5,125 nucleotides of DNA from Alphaproteobacteria bacterium (GTDB taxonomy: Bacteria > Pseudomonadota > Alphaproteobacteria > UBA828): positions 1 through 5,125 of the forward strand of contig JAPYQV010000255.1 in the NCBI GenBank assembly GCA_029937205.1, given 5' to 3'. The translations under genes were made by a program, and so were the position numbers. The first letter of the stretch is position 1; every line of letters begins with the position of its first letter. The notes beneath the pieces were generated by a model, which saw nothing but the letters and a program-made list of their open reading frames with translations, ran no database searches and was not told where the DNA came from. This document shows positions 1-5,125 of this stretch, piece after piece.

Positions 1-862
1 GCACCGTATCGTCCGCCCCGACGGGAATATACGATCTATTTTCAACAAGGCGCGGTCCCAACCTATTCAATCTCCCGGCGGCAAGGTTTGGCACGGCGTG
101 ACAAGTGACATCACCGAACGAAAGCTTGCTGAGGAAAAGCTCCAGCAAGCGCAGAAAATGGAAGCCGTGGGCCAACTGACGGGAGGCGTGGCGCATGACT
201 TCAACAATCTTCTAACCGTGATATTGGGAACTCTGGAATTTGTCCGCGATCGAGTGGCAGGCGACAGAACCGCGCTCGAGATGATCGAACGCGGTGTGAA
301 AGCCTCCGAGCGCGGTGCCGCTTTGACGCACCGGCTGTTGGCTTTCTCGCGCAAGCAGACACTGATGCCCACAACCATTGATCTCGCCAGTCTGACTTCC
401 GGGATGTCGGACATGCTGCGGCGCACACTGGGCGAAACGATCGTTATAGGCATCGCGGCAACCGGGGGTCTGTGGCCTTGCCGCGCCGACCCCGCGCAAC
501 TGGAAAACGCCCTATTAAATTTGGCAATCAATGCACGTGACGCCATGCCGGACGGCGGGCAACTTACCATCAAAACAGAGAACATATCTCTGCAAAACAA
601 TCATACTGGCGCACCTACCGATCTTGAGTCCGGCAATTATGTTGTCCTCAGCGTGTCAGATACCGGCCACGGTGTATCAAGTGAAACGCTCGCGCACGTC
701 TTTGAGCCGTTCTTCACCACCAAGGATGTGGGCAAGGGGTCCGGGCTCGGCTTGAGCATGGTTTATGGCTTTGCCAAGCAGTCCGGCGGAACCGCGACCA
801 TCGATAGCGCGCCGGGACAAGGAACCACGGTCAGAATCTATCTCCCGCGCGCGCAATCCTAA
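1..862 (+). CDS. PAS-domain sensor histidine kinase, C-terminal part (5' end outside window)
   Basis: This is a two-component sensor kinase that would autophosphorylate a histidine and pass the phosphate to a response regulator. The frame is open from position 2 with no stop, so the gene begins upstream; the GTG at 98 is internal, because the preceding codons read as the end of a PAS/PAC domain (RIVRPDG ... WHGVTSDITERK). A short linker helix (about 125-160) leads to the HisKA H-box GQLTGGVAHDFNN, with the phospho-acceptor His codon at 194-196. The HATPase_c domain follows: N-box NALLNLAINARDAM (about 506-547), G1 box DTGHG (from 659), EPFFTTK, and G2 box GSGLGLS (from 737). The protein ends soon after the ATPase fold, so there is no C-terminal receiver domain, and no membrane segment is visible in this part. 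The HDFNN type of H-box is common in soluble alphaproteobacterial kinases. The input signal and partner regulator cannot be read from here. Family assignment is very secure. Confidence 0.95.
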   Translation, partial: HRIVRPDGNIRSIFNKARSQPIQSPGGKVWHGVTSDITERKLAEEKLQQAQKMEAVGQLTGGVAHDFNNLLTVILGTLEFVRDRVAGDRTALEMIERGVKASERGAALTHRLLAFSRKQTLMPTTIDLASLTSGMSDMLRRTLGETIVIGIAATGGLWPCRADPAQLENALLNLAINARDAMPDGGQLTIKTENISLQNNHTGAPTDLESGNYVVLSVSDTGHGVSSETLAHVFEPFFTTKDVGKGSGLGLSMVYGFAKQSGGTATIDSAPGQGTTVRIYLPRAQS

Positions 863-878
863 GACAGCCGCGCAGCCT

Positions 879-901
879 CGGTCGCGGGGCGGTCGCGACC
901 G
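879..901 (+). terminator. GC-rich hairpin after the kinase stop, candidate terminator
   Basis: CGGTCGCG (879-886) pairs perfectly with CGCGACCG (894-901), giving an 8-bp stem with a 7-nt loop that begins 16 nt after the kinase stop codon. There is no following T-run, so it is not a textbook intrinsic terminator; it may slow polymerase or protect the 3' end. An alternative fold uses the 14-bp perfect palindrome GCGGTCGCGACCGC at 889-902. Confidence 0.4.
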
Positions 902-903
902 CT

Positions 904-973
904 CCACATGACTCCCGGGGGCATCCGCCCCACATGACTCCCGGGGGCCCGCCCCACATAACTTCCTGGCGGC
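904..973. repeat. Short tandem repeat, three units, last one degenerate
   Basis: The 19-mer CCACATGACTCCCGGGGGC occurs exactly at 904-922 and 930-948, and a diverged third copy (CCACATAACTTCCTGGCGGC) lies at 954-973. Unit lengths are 26 and 24 bp; the linkers ATCCGCC and CCGCC are related. Each exact unit contains CCCGGG, and the G-run can pair with the following C-run (GGGGC 918-922 with GCCCC 927-931; GGGGC 944-948 with GCCCC 951-955), so the array could form a chain of small hairpins. It is noncoding, lying between the kinase stop and the next gene. Function unknown. Confidence 0.8.
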
Positions 974-1052
974 TTGGCACCCTTACCGCCTGGGATTCGC
1001 TCGCCGACCGGCGTATCATCGCGGTTTAAACCTCGCCAAGGATATGATCCGA

Positions 1053-1358
1053 ATGCTCGATGTGAGGGTATATAAATGGATTAGGCGGTTGATCGAGACG
1101 GGCTTATCGCTGGTCGCAATCGGCATCGTCATGCAGGCCTTGTTCGGCGGAAATGTATCATTTCTGCCGGGCGATATTGTCGCTAACATCGTCGCCAAAG
1201 TGGCCCTTCTGGGCGGCTACGGGCTGACCGGTGTTATCGTCGGTGGCGCCATATTCTGGCTCTTCGTCTTCGCCGGGGTGTGGCGTGAGGAACCCAAGGC
1301 AGCCGAGGCGCGGACCGCGCAATCAACTCATCCCACAGCACCGGACAAACCGCGCTAA
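1053..1358 (+). CDS. Small membrane protein of unknown function (two predicted helices)
   Basis: I do not recognise a named family. The product is about 101 residues. A basic N-terminus (RVYKWIRR) precedes a first hydrophobic stretch (roughly LIETGLSLVAIGIVMQALFG), then a short polar loop (NVSFLPGD), then a long second hydrophobic stretch rich in Gly/Val/Leu ending FWLFVFAGVW. The C-terminal 25 residues (EEPKAAEARTAQ... to KPR) are hydrophilic and rich in Ala, Thr and Pro, probably cytosolic. By the positive-inside rule both ends would be inside, an inner-membrane hairpin topology. Start choice: AAGGA at 1038-1042 lies 10 nt before ATG 1053 but only 1 nt before the in-frame ATG 1044, so 1053 is favoured; starting at 1044 would add three residues. 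It is separated by about 140 bp from the SMR gene and is probably independent of it. That it is a real gene is likely from the coherent hydrophobic pattern; its role is unknown. Confidence 0.7.
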   Translation: MLDVRVYKWIRRLIETGLSLVAIGIVMQALFGGNVSFLPGDIVANIVAKVALLGGYGLTGVIVGGAIFWLFVFAGVWREEPKAAEARTAQSTHPTAPDKPR

Positions 1359-1462
1359 ACGGCGGCGTGGCCGATTGACCGCACCGCTTTATGGCGTAAC
1401 CATCGCCATCAGGCGCGGCGCCGGATTCGTTATACCTTCCTCTTTCGGACATGACAGCAGCA

Positions 1463-1486
1463 CCGGTCGGCACGATTACGGACCGG
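1463..1486 (+). promoter_or_regulatory. Hairpin in the SMR gene leader, next to its ribosome binding site
   Basis: CCGGTC (1463-1468) and GACCGG (1481-1486) form a perfect 6-bp stem with a 12-nt loop GGCACGATTACG. The stem ends 4 nt before the AAGGAG ribosome binding site (1491-1496) of the SMR gene, so in RNA it could affect ribosome access; as DNA it could be an operator. No known riboswitch consensus is matched. Function is inferred only from position. Confidence 0.35.
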
Positions 1487-1502
1487 CCAAAAGGAGACAT
1501 CG

Positions 1503-1832
1503 ATGCATTGGGCCTTATTGATAACCGCAATCGTGCTGGAGGTGGCGGGCACCACATGCATGAAGTTTTCCGACGGCTTCACGCGGACGCTGCCGAGCGT
1601 CCTGATCTTCGTTTTTTACGGCCTTAGTTTCACCGCGTTTACTTTTGCCCTCAAGAAGCTCGATCTCTCCTTGAGCTACGCCATCTGGGCCGGCGCCGGC
1701 ACCGTGCTGATCGCCGCCATCGGCGTCATCTGGTTCAAGGAGCCGGTCTCGGCGCTCAAGGTCGGCTCGGTGTTGCTGATTGTCATCGGCATTGTCGGGC
1801 TCAACATAAGCCTCAGGGCGCCGGTTTCTTGA
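1503..1832 (+). CDS. SMR-family (EmrE-like) multidrug efflux transporter
   Basis: This is a small multidrug resistance transporter in the inner membrane, a family that works as dimers exchanging protons for lipophilic or quaternary-ammonium cations. The 109 residues match the usual length of about 105-115, with four hydrophobic helices at about 2-21, 31-50, 57-76 and 84-103. The essential membrane Glu is E13 (equivalent to EmrE E14) in LEVAGTTCMKFSDGFT, very close to EmrE's AEVIGTTLMKFSEGFT. The helix-3 substrate-site motif SYAIWAG carries Y59 and W62. The TTxMKFSxGF signature favours the multidrug branch over the guanidinium exporter (Gdx/SugE) branch, which typically has LKYTHGF. Helix 4 has Ser at the first Gly of EmrE's dimerisation GG7 motif (S89...G96). 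A strong AAGGAG (1491-1496) sits 6 nt before the ATG. It is a single gene with no SMR partner alongside, so probably a homodimer. Actual substrates cannot be told from sequence. Confidence 0.93.
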   Translation: MHWALLITAIVLEVAGTTCMKFSDGFTRTLPSVLIFVFYGLSFTAFTFALKKLDLSLSYAIWAGAGTVLIAAIGVIWFKEPVSALKVGSVLLIVIGIVGLNISLRAPVS

Positions 1833-1833
1833 G

Positions 1834-1848
1834 AAGGCCGCGCGGCTT
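1834..1848. terminator. Inverted repeat between convergent genes, weak terminator candidate
   Basis: GCCGC/GCGGC (1837-1846) is a perfect inverted repeat flanked by AA...TT, giving AAGGCCGCGCGGCTT with one bulged G. It lies exactly in the 14-bp gap between the SMR stop (1830-1832) and the dioxygenase stop (1847-1849 on the minus strand). The stem leaves almost no loop and there is no long T-run on either side, so termination activity is doubtful. Confidence 0.25.
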
Positions 1849-2674
1849 ATTGCAACAGCATCATGGGGCTACTGACGTCGACCACCCCGATGAAGGCATG
1901 CGGCTTGTAGCCCAACAATTCCTGCACCCGGACCGGCATGGTTTTGGCGGCTTCCATCGGCACGGTCAAAAACATGTTCTCTTCGGCCCTGAGCCAGCCG
2001 ACGACGTAGCCCAGGAACATGCCGCGGCGGTGCACATCCTCGGTCGTGTTGGCGCCGCCGCCATGCAGCGTCGATCCGAGATAGAATAACGCCGACCCCG
2101 CCGGCATCTCAGCCTGCACGATCTCTTGCCGCGCCGGCTCGCGGTCGGAATCCCACAGGTGGCTGCCGGGCGCGACCCAGGTCGCGCCGCTCGCCTTGGT
2201 GAAATCGCTCAGCGCGAACATCGCCTCGATCTGCAACTGCGGCTGCGGCTTCGTCCTTGGAATGTAGGACCAGGCGTCCTCATCGCGGTGGATCAACTGC
2301 GCCGTTTCGCCCGGCCGGATTTCGATCAGCTGCGCGGTGTTAAGCAGATAATCCTCGCAATTGGGTTTCAAGAGGATGTCCGCGATATTCTGCAGCAACG
2401 GCAATTGCATCACATCGAGGAAGGCGGGCGATTTAGCCGGCAATCCGTCAAATCGGACCGTCTTGGTGCCATAGAAGTCGACGTAGAAGTCCGTCGTCGG
2501 ATAACGCATGCCGACGCCGATATCATCGACGAAGCGGTCGAGATCCGCGTTCAGCGCCCTCAGCATGTCGGACCCTAAGGCCCCTTCCACCACGACGGCA
2601 CCGTCGCGGTTCAAAATATCGCTGACCTCCGCGGCGCTCGTCTCGGCGCCGGCCACGCGTTCAAGACGCGGCAT
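1847..2674 (-). CDS. PhyH-family Fe(II)/2-oxoglutarate-dependent dioxygenase
   Basis: This is a cytosolic non-heme iron oxygenase of the phytanoyl-CoA dioxygenase family, which couples decarboxylation of 2-oxoglutarate to substrate hydroxylation. Counting from the longest possible start (2692; 281 residues), the iron-binding facial triad is H135-x-D137 (LIHRDEDAWSY) and distal H210 (STLHGGGANTT). The 2-oxoglutarate-binding Arg is probably R223 (HRRGMFLGY), at the usual spacing after the distal His. The core SGATWVAPGSHLW segment between them is typical of PhyH proteins. Length (275-281) fits the family. Start choice: the ATG at 2674 has GGAGG on the minus strand (CCTCC at 2680-2684) 5 nt upstream, whereas ATG 2692 has no visible ribosome binding site, so 275 residues is preferred. 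It converges on the SMR gene and diverges from the SDR/ligase operon. PhyH members act on very varied substrates (acyl-CoAs, ectoine, halogenation targets), so the substrate is open; an acyl-CoA is only suggested by the neighbouring ligase. Confidence 0.9.
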   Translation of the reverse strand: MPRLERVAGAETSAAEVSDILNRDGAVVVEGALGSDMLRALNADLDRFVDDIGVGMRYPTTDFYVDFYGTKTVRFDGLPAKSPAFLDVMQLPLLQNIADILLKPNCEDYLLNTAQLIEIRPGETAQLIHRDEDAWSYIPRTKPQPQLQIEAMFALSDFTKASGATWVAPGSHLWDSDREPARQEIVQAEMPAGSALFYLGSTLHGGGANTTEDVHRRGMFLGYVVGWLRAEENMFLTVPMEAAKTMPVRVQELLGYKPHAFIGVVDVSSPMMLLQ

Positions 2675-2679
2675 TCCTG

Positions 2680-2684
2680 CCTCC
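2680..2684 (-). promoter_or_regulatory. Ribosome binding site that decides the PhyH start
   Basis: Reading the minus strand, GGAGG is followed by CAGGA and then ATG (2674). This is a near-ideal Shine-Dalgarno with 5-nt spacing. It lies inside the longer open frame, which argues that the two upstream in-frame ATGs (2692 and 2686) are not the main start. Confidence 0.65.
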
Positions 2685-2730
2685 ATTTCCATCGAATCTA
2701 TTCAGCCCCATGGTCCGCGAAAGGGGCGAT

Positions 2731-2741
2731 AATTGTCAATT
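2731..2741 (-). promoter_or_regulatory. AATTG-T-CAATT palindrome containing a TTGACA box
   Basis: AATTG (2731-2735) and CAATT (2737-2741) form a perfect inverted repeat around one T. On the minus strand the same bases give an exact TTGACA (2734-2739), as in a sigma-70 -35 box facing the PhyH gene. The best -10 at 17-18 nt spacing is poor (GACCAT, 2710-2715), so the promoter reading is tentative. The palindrome could be an operator for PhyH or for both divergent units. Confidence 0.3.
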
Positions 2742-2807
2742 CCCAGCAAATTTCGTCCGCCTTGAACTCAGCCCGGCATCGATCTCAGGGCATGTGCGAC
2801 AATTCCC

Positions 2808-2836
2808 TTCGGAACTTAATCGTTCTGGCATATCTT
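2808..2836 (+). promoter_or_regulatory. Weak candidate promoter for the SDR/ligase operon
   Basis: TTCGGA (2808-2813) and TATCTT (2831-2836) are separated by 17 nt, about 65 nt upstream of the SDR start. Both boxes match the sigma-70 consensus only partly. A small dyad, GAAC (2812-2815) and GTTC (2822-2825), lies across the -35 box and spacer. Low confidence; a promoter is expected somewhere in this 227-bp divergent region. Confidence 0.2.
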
Positions 2837-2866
2837 CCTTGCCACGGTCGCCTTTGCCGGCGCCCG

Positions 2867-2898
2867 CAGGATGGTGGTGCTGAGAAACAGGATGGTGG
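2867..2898 (+). repeat. 11-bp direct repeat next to the SDR start
   Basis: CAGGATGGTGG occurs exactly at 2867-2877 and 2888-2898, a period of 21 bp. The second copy includes the likely Shine-Dalgarno AGGA (2889-2892), 9 nt before the SDR ATG at 2902. It looks like a local duplication of the ribosome-binding region or a paired binding site. Confidence 0.55.
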
Positions 2899-2901
2899 AA
2901 A

Positions 2902-3585
2902 ATGCAAAATAATGCCGGGCCAGCAAAAGTTCTTCTGACCGGGGCCAGCGGCATGGTCGGCCGCCACGTGCTCGACCATTTGCTGGCGCACCCGGATGTC
3001 GGCGAGATCGTCTCGATCGGCCGCCGCCAAAGCGGCCTCAACAATGACAAGCTGCGCGAAATCCTGCATGAGGACTTTCTCGACCTGTCACCGCTGGCGT
3101 CCGATCTCGCCGGTGTCGATGTCTGTTTCCACTGTCTTGGTGTTTATCAAAGCCAGGTTTCGAAGAAGGTCTATGTGGAGATCACCTGCGGCTATCAGGA
3201 AGCGCTAACAGATGCTTTGTCGGCGGCGAGCCCGGCGGCAGTATTCGTGTTGTTCGGCGCCAAGGGGGCAAAACCCAACGGCAAGGGCATGCCGTTTGCG
3301 CGCGTCAAGGGTCGGGCAGAGAACATGCTGCAGGCGACCGGCTTCCCACGGAAATACATCTTCCGCCCGGGCTATATCCACCCGACGGGCACGCGCAAAC
3401 CGCCGGGCGCCATCTACCGAGCGATATTTCTGCCGATCATGGCGAAGAAGTTCGCGCGCAAACCGGCCATCGGCATCACCGACCGCGATCTGGCCAAGGC
3501 AATGGTCACGGTTGGTCTCGCAGCAACCGAGGAATCGAAGATCTTCAGCCACCAAATGATCCGCGACGTCGTAGCGCCCGGCTGA
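2902..3585 (+). CDS. Atypical SDR, TIP30/HTATIP2-like NAD(P)-binding protein
   Basis: This 227-residue protein has a Rossmann fold of the short-chain dehydrogenase/reductase superfamily. The dinucleotide-binding loop LLTGASGMVGR is at residues 11-21, and R41-R42 after the second strand (IVSIGRR) would suit the NADP phosphate. The segment VDVCFHCLGV (72-81), the late FRPGYIHP (154-161) and the overall order resemble the TIP30/HTATIP2 group of atypical SDRs. The catalytic region is unusual: the YxxxK motif is FARVK here (F132, K136), and the Ser position is in FGAK (residues 118-121), so Tyr and Ser both appear to be replaced. It may therefore bind NAD(P) without classical reductase activity. 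ATG 2902 is the only sensible start, with AGGA 9 nt upstream and an in-frame stop at 2881. It ends 17 bp before the acyl-CoA ligase on the same strand, so the two are probably co-transcribed. Family is secure; substrate unknown. Confidence 0.85.
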   Translation: MQNNAGPAKVLLTGASGMVGRHVLDHLLAHPDVGEIVSIGRRQSGLNNDKLREILHEDFLDLSPLASDLAGVDVCFHCLGVYQSQVSKKVYVEITCGYQEALTDALSAASPAAVFVLFGAKGAKPNGKGMPFARVKGRAENMLQATGFPRKYIFRPGYIHPTGTRKPPGAIYRAIFLPIMAKKFARKPAIGITDRDLAKAMVTVGLAATEESKIFSHQMIRDVVAPG

Positions 3586-3602
3586 GTATTTGGGGAAACA
3601 GC

Positions 3603-5125
3603 ATGCTTGATCATATCGGCCAGATTCCGGCGCATGCGGCGCGGAATTTTCAGGATCGCGAGGCGCTGGTGTTTGAGGGCGCCTCCTATAGCTTTAACGA
3701 GCTCAACACGCTAATCGAGAAAACCGCCGGCGCGCTGCACGGCCTTGGCATCGGCGAAGGCGACGTGGTCACTCTCTATGCCTCAAACTCCTGGCAATGG
3801 GTCGTCAGTTACTTCGCCATCGCCCGTATCGGCGCGGTGATCAACCCGGTCAACACCATGCTGACGCCAGTTGAAATCGAATTTGTCGTCAAGGATTGCG
3901 GCGCCCGGGCGATCATCACATCTGCTGACAAAGTGGCCGGGATTATGGGCGTGAAGAACAGCTCGAACGTCACTTCAATCATCTCGTTTGGCGCGGCGCC
4001 TTCGGACGCGATTTCGTTTGATGATCTGATCTCCGGCGACACGGCAGCGCCAGCGATGCCCGACGTCGCGCCGGAAGCGCTCTCGACGATCGCTTATACA
4101 TCCGGCACGACCGGCCACCCCAAGGGCGCCATGCAGTCGCACAAGGCGGTCATCTTCAACGGTGCCATGACCAGTCAGTTGCACATGCGCGGGCCCGCTG
4201 ACGTGGTGGTCAGCGCCCTGCCCTGCCCTGCCCTGCCCGCATGTCTACGCCAATGTCCTGATGACCGGCATGATGATGTTCGGCACCAAACTGGTGCTGC
4301 ACAAAGTCTTCGATCCCGCCCTGGTGCTGGAGGACATCGCCGCCCACAAGGCGACGATTTTCGATGGCGTGCCGACCATGTACATGTTCATGCTCAACAG
4401 CCCGGCCTTCGCCGAGGCCGATCTCAGCAGTTTGAAGCGCTGTTATGTCGGTGGCCAAACCATGCCGGTGGCAACCATGGCGGCGGTCGAAAAGGGCTTC
4501 AATGTTGCGCTCTACGAGCTCTGGGGCATGACCGAGATCGCCGGGCTGGGCGCGACCCACCCGCTTTACGGCAACAACAAGCACGGCTCGATCGGCTGCG
4601 CCATGCCCTATTGCGAACTCCGCATCGCCGATGCCGACGATGCCGCCAAAACCATGCCGCGCGGCGAAGTTGGCGAGTTGATGGTGCGCGGGCCGATTGT
4701 GATGATGGGGTACTTCGGCGACGCGGAGAAGACGCGCGAGACGGTCGAACCCTACGGCTGGCTGCACAGCGGCGATCTCGGCACCATGGACGCGGACGGC
4801 TGCGTCTTCATCGTCGACCGCAAGAAGGACATGATCCTGACCGGCGGCTACAACGTCTATCCGGCCGAGATCGAACGGGTGCTGGCGGCACACCCGGACG
4901 TGGCACTGGCAGCGGTGGGCAAACAGCCCGACGAGATGAAGGGTGAAATTGCCAAGGCCTATATCGTCCTCAAAGAAGGCGTGACCAGAATCGAGCAGGA
5001 TATGATCGATTTCTGCCGCAAATCCCTGGCTGCCTATAAGTGCCCGCGCAAGGTCCAGTTCGTCGACGACGTACCGAAAACCAGCACCGGCAAAATCATG
5101 CGCCGCGAACTCCACACCCTGGACG
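3603..5125 (+). pseudogene. Acyl-CoA synthetase (AMP-forming), frameshifted at a CCCTG repeat; 3' end outside window
   Basis: This is an ANL-superfamily ligase that would activate a carboxylic (probably fatty) acid with ATP and attach CoA. The first frame (from ATG 3603, GGGGA 6 nt upstream) has the N-terminal domain and the P-loop TSGTTGHPKG (4098-4127), then loses homology after VVVSALPCP at the pentamer tract 4215-4238. From 4240 the next frame continues the family sequence without a stop to the window end: HVYANVLMTG, DGVPTMY, YELWGMTE (4513-4536), HSGDLG (from 4765), DRKKDMILTGGYNVYP (from 4816) and PKTSTGKI, with the catalytic Lys codon at 5092-5094. Removing two pentamers (10 bp) gives SALPCPHVYAN and a single chain of 504 residues so far, near full family length (about 510-550). 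As given, translation would run out of frame to a TGA at 4944-4946, making 447 residues with an Arg-rich tail and no working C-terminal half. All visible key motifs are intact, so the break is recent, switchable or a sequence error. It sits 17 bp downstream of the SDR in one operon. The acyl substrate is unknown. Confidence 0.88.
4215..4238 (+). repeat. Pentanucleotide tandem tract (CCCTG, about 4.8 copies) at the ligase frameshift
   Basis: Four perfect CCCTG units at 4216-4235 are flanked by G (4215) and CCC (4236-4238), giving a 24-nt tract with period 5. It lies inside the ligase gene, exactly where homology switches frame. The ligase reads through in one frame when the copy number is 2, 5, 8 and so on; 3 or 4 copies put it out of frame. 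The two-copy form encodes LPCPHVY, matching the LPxxHxY/F pattern of the family, so two is probably the ancestral number. No frame of the repeat contains a stop codon. Confidence 0.9.

Noticed and set aside
67..600. Minus-strand 177-codon frame opposite the kinase
   Set aside because: It is antisense to the HisKA/HATPase motifs and has no recognisable domain.
904..973. CRISPR array
   Set aside because: Units are 24-26 bp with 5-7 nt linkers that are similar to each other; there are no unique spacers and no cas genes.
831..1019. Minus-strand 62-codon frame with repeated MWGG peptides
   Set aside because: The peptide repetition comes only from the DNA tandem repeat, and there is no ribosome binding site or codon pattern to support it.
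1359..1502. Guanidine-II riboswitch upstream of the SMR gene
   Set aside because: ACG-containing bases are present, but not as the paired hairpins with ACGR tetraloops that the class requires, and the transporter looks like the multidrug branch rather than the guanidinium branch.
2126..2578. Plus-strand 150-codon frame opposite the PhyH gene
   Set aside because: It overlaps the PhyH coding sequence, which has the full HxD...H...R motif set; the opposite product has no recognisable features.
2812..2825. GAAC-N6-GTTC as a LexA/SOS box
   Set aside because: Alphaproteobacterial LexA usually reads a direct GTTC-N7-GTTC repeat, and the spacing and symmetry here do not fit that; the match is short enough to be chance.
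4215..4240. Programmed ribosomal frameshift in the ligase
   Set aside because: There is no slippery heptamer with a downstream structure that I can see, and the pentamer expansion explains the shift simply.
4213..4946. Arg/Pro-rich C-terminal tail of the 447-residue ligase frame as a real domain
   Set aside because: The same bases encode the conserved ligase sequence in the next frame, so the tail is the product of the frameshift.
4210..5115. Long minus-strand open frame (301 codons) opposite the ligase
   Set aside because: It is antisense to a segment with clear ANL-family motifs on the plus strand. Its His/Asp/Ala-rich product has no recognisable domain, as expected for a GC-rich shadow frame.

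Overview
The window is GC-rich and codes densely. A soluble sensor kinase of the PAS–HisKA–HATPase type, an SMR drug exporter, a PhyH-type dioxygenase and an acyl-CoA ligase next to an SDR together suggest a free-living alphaproteobacterium, probably Hyphomicrobiales (Bradyrhizobium-like). That assignment is an inference from protein style and composition; there is no rRNA or other taxonomic marker here.

Layout. (1) Positions 1-862 (+) hold the C-terminal part of a PAS-containing histidine kinase whose start lies outside the window. A GC-rich hairpin follows it, then a three-copy tandem repeat at 904-973. (2) A small two-helix membrane protein of unknown function lies at about 1053-1358 (+). 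(3) A four-helix SMR-family exporter lies at 1503-1832 (+), with a strong ribosome binding site and a 6-bp hairpin just upstream of it. (4) A PhyH-family Fe(II)/2-oxoglutarate dioxygenase lies on the minus strand at 1847-2674, converging on the SMR gene with only 14 bp between stop codons. (5) A divergent intergenic region (about 2675-2901) carries weak promoter-like and palindromic signals. (6) An apparent two-gene operon on + follows: a TIP30-like atypical SDR (2902-3585) and, 17 bp later, a class I adenylate-forming acyl-CoA synthetase (3603 to beyond the window end).

The acyl-CoA synthetase is the main anomaly. Its reading frame breaks at 4215-4238, a tract of about 4.8 tandem copies of the pentamer CCCTG. 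Upstream (P-loop) and downstream (adenylation core motifs, C-terminal catalytic Lys) are both intact but in different frames. Two or five pentamers would restore one continuous protein; the four present do not. This is either slipped-strand repeat variation (a possible ON/OFF switch), a recent inactivation, or a sequencing or assembly error.

How the genes may work together: the ligase would make an acyl-CoA, the SDR could bind or process a related metabolite with NAD(P), and the divergent PhyH enzyme belongs to a family that includes acyl-CoA hydroxylases. A shared lipid or acyl-CoA role is possible, but only gene proximity supports it. I see no clearly undescribed multi-gene system, RNA gene, CRISPR array or insertion sequence.
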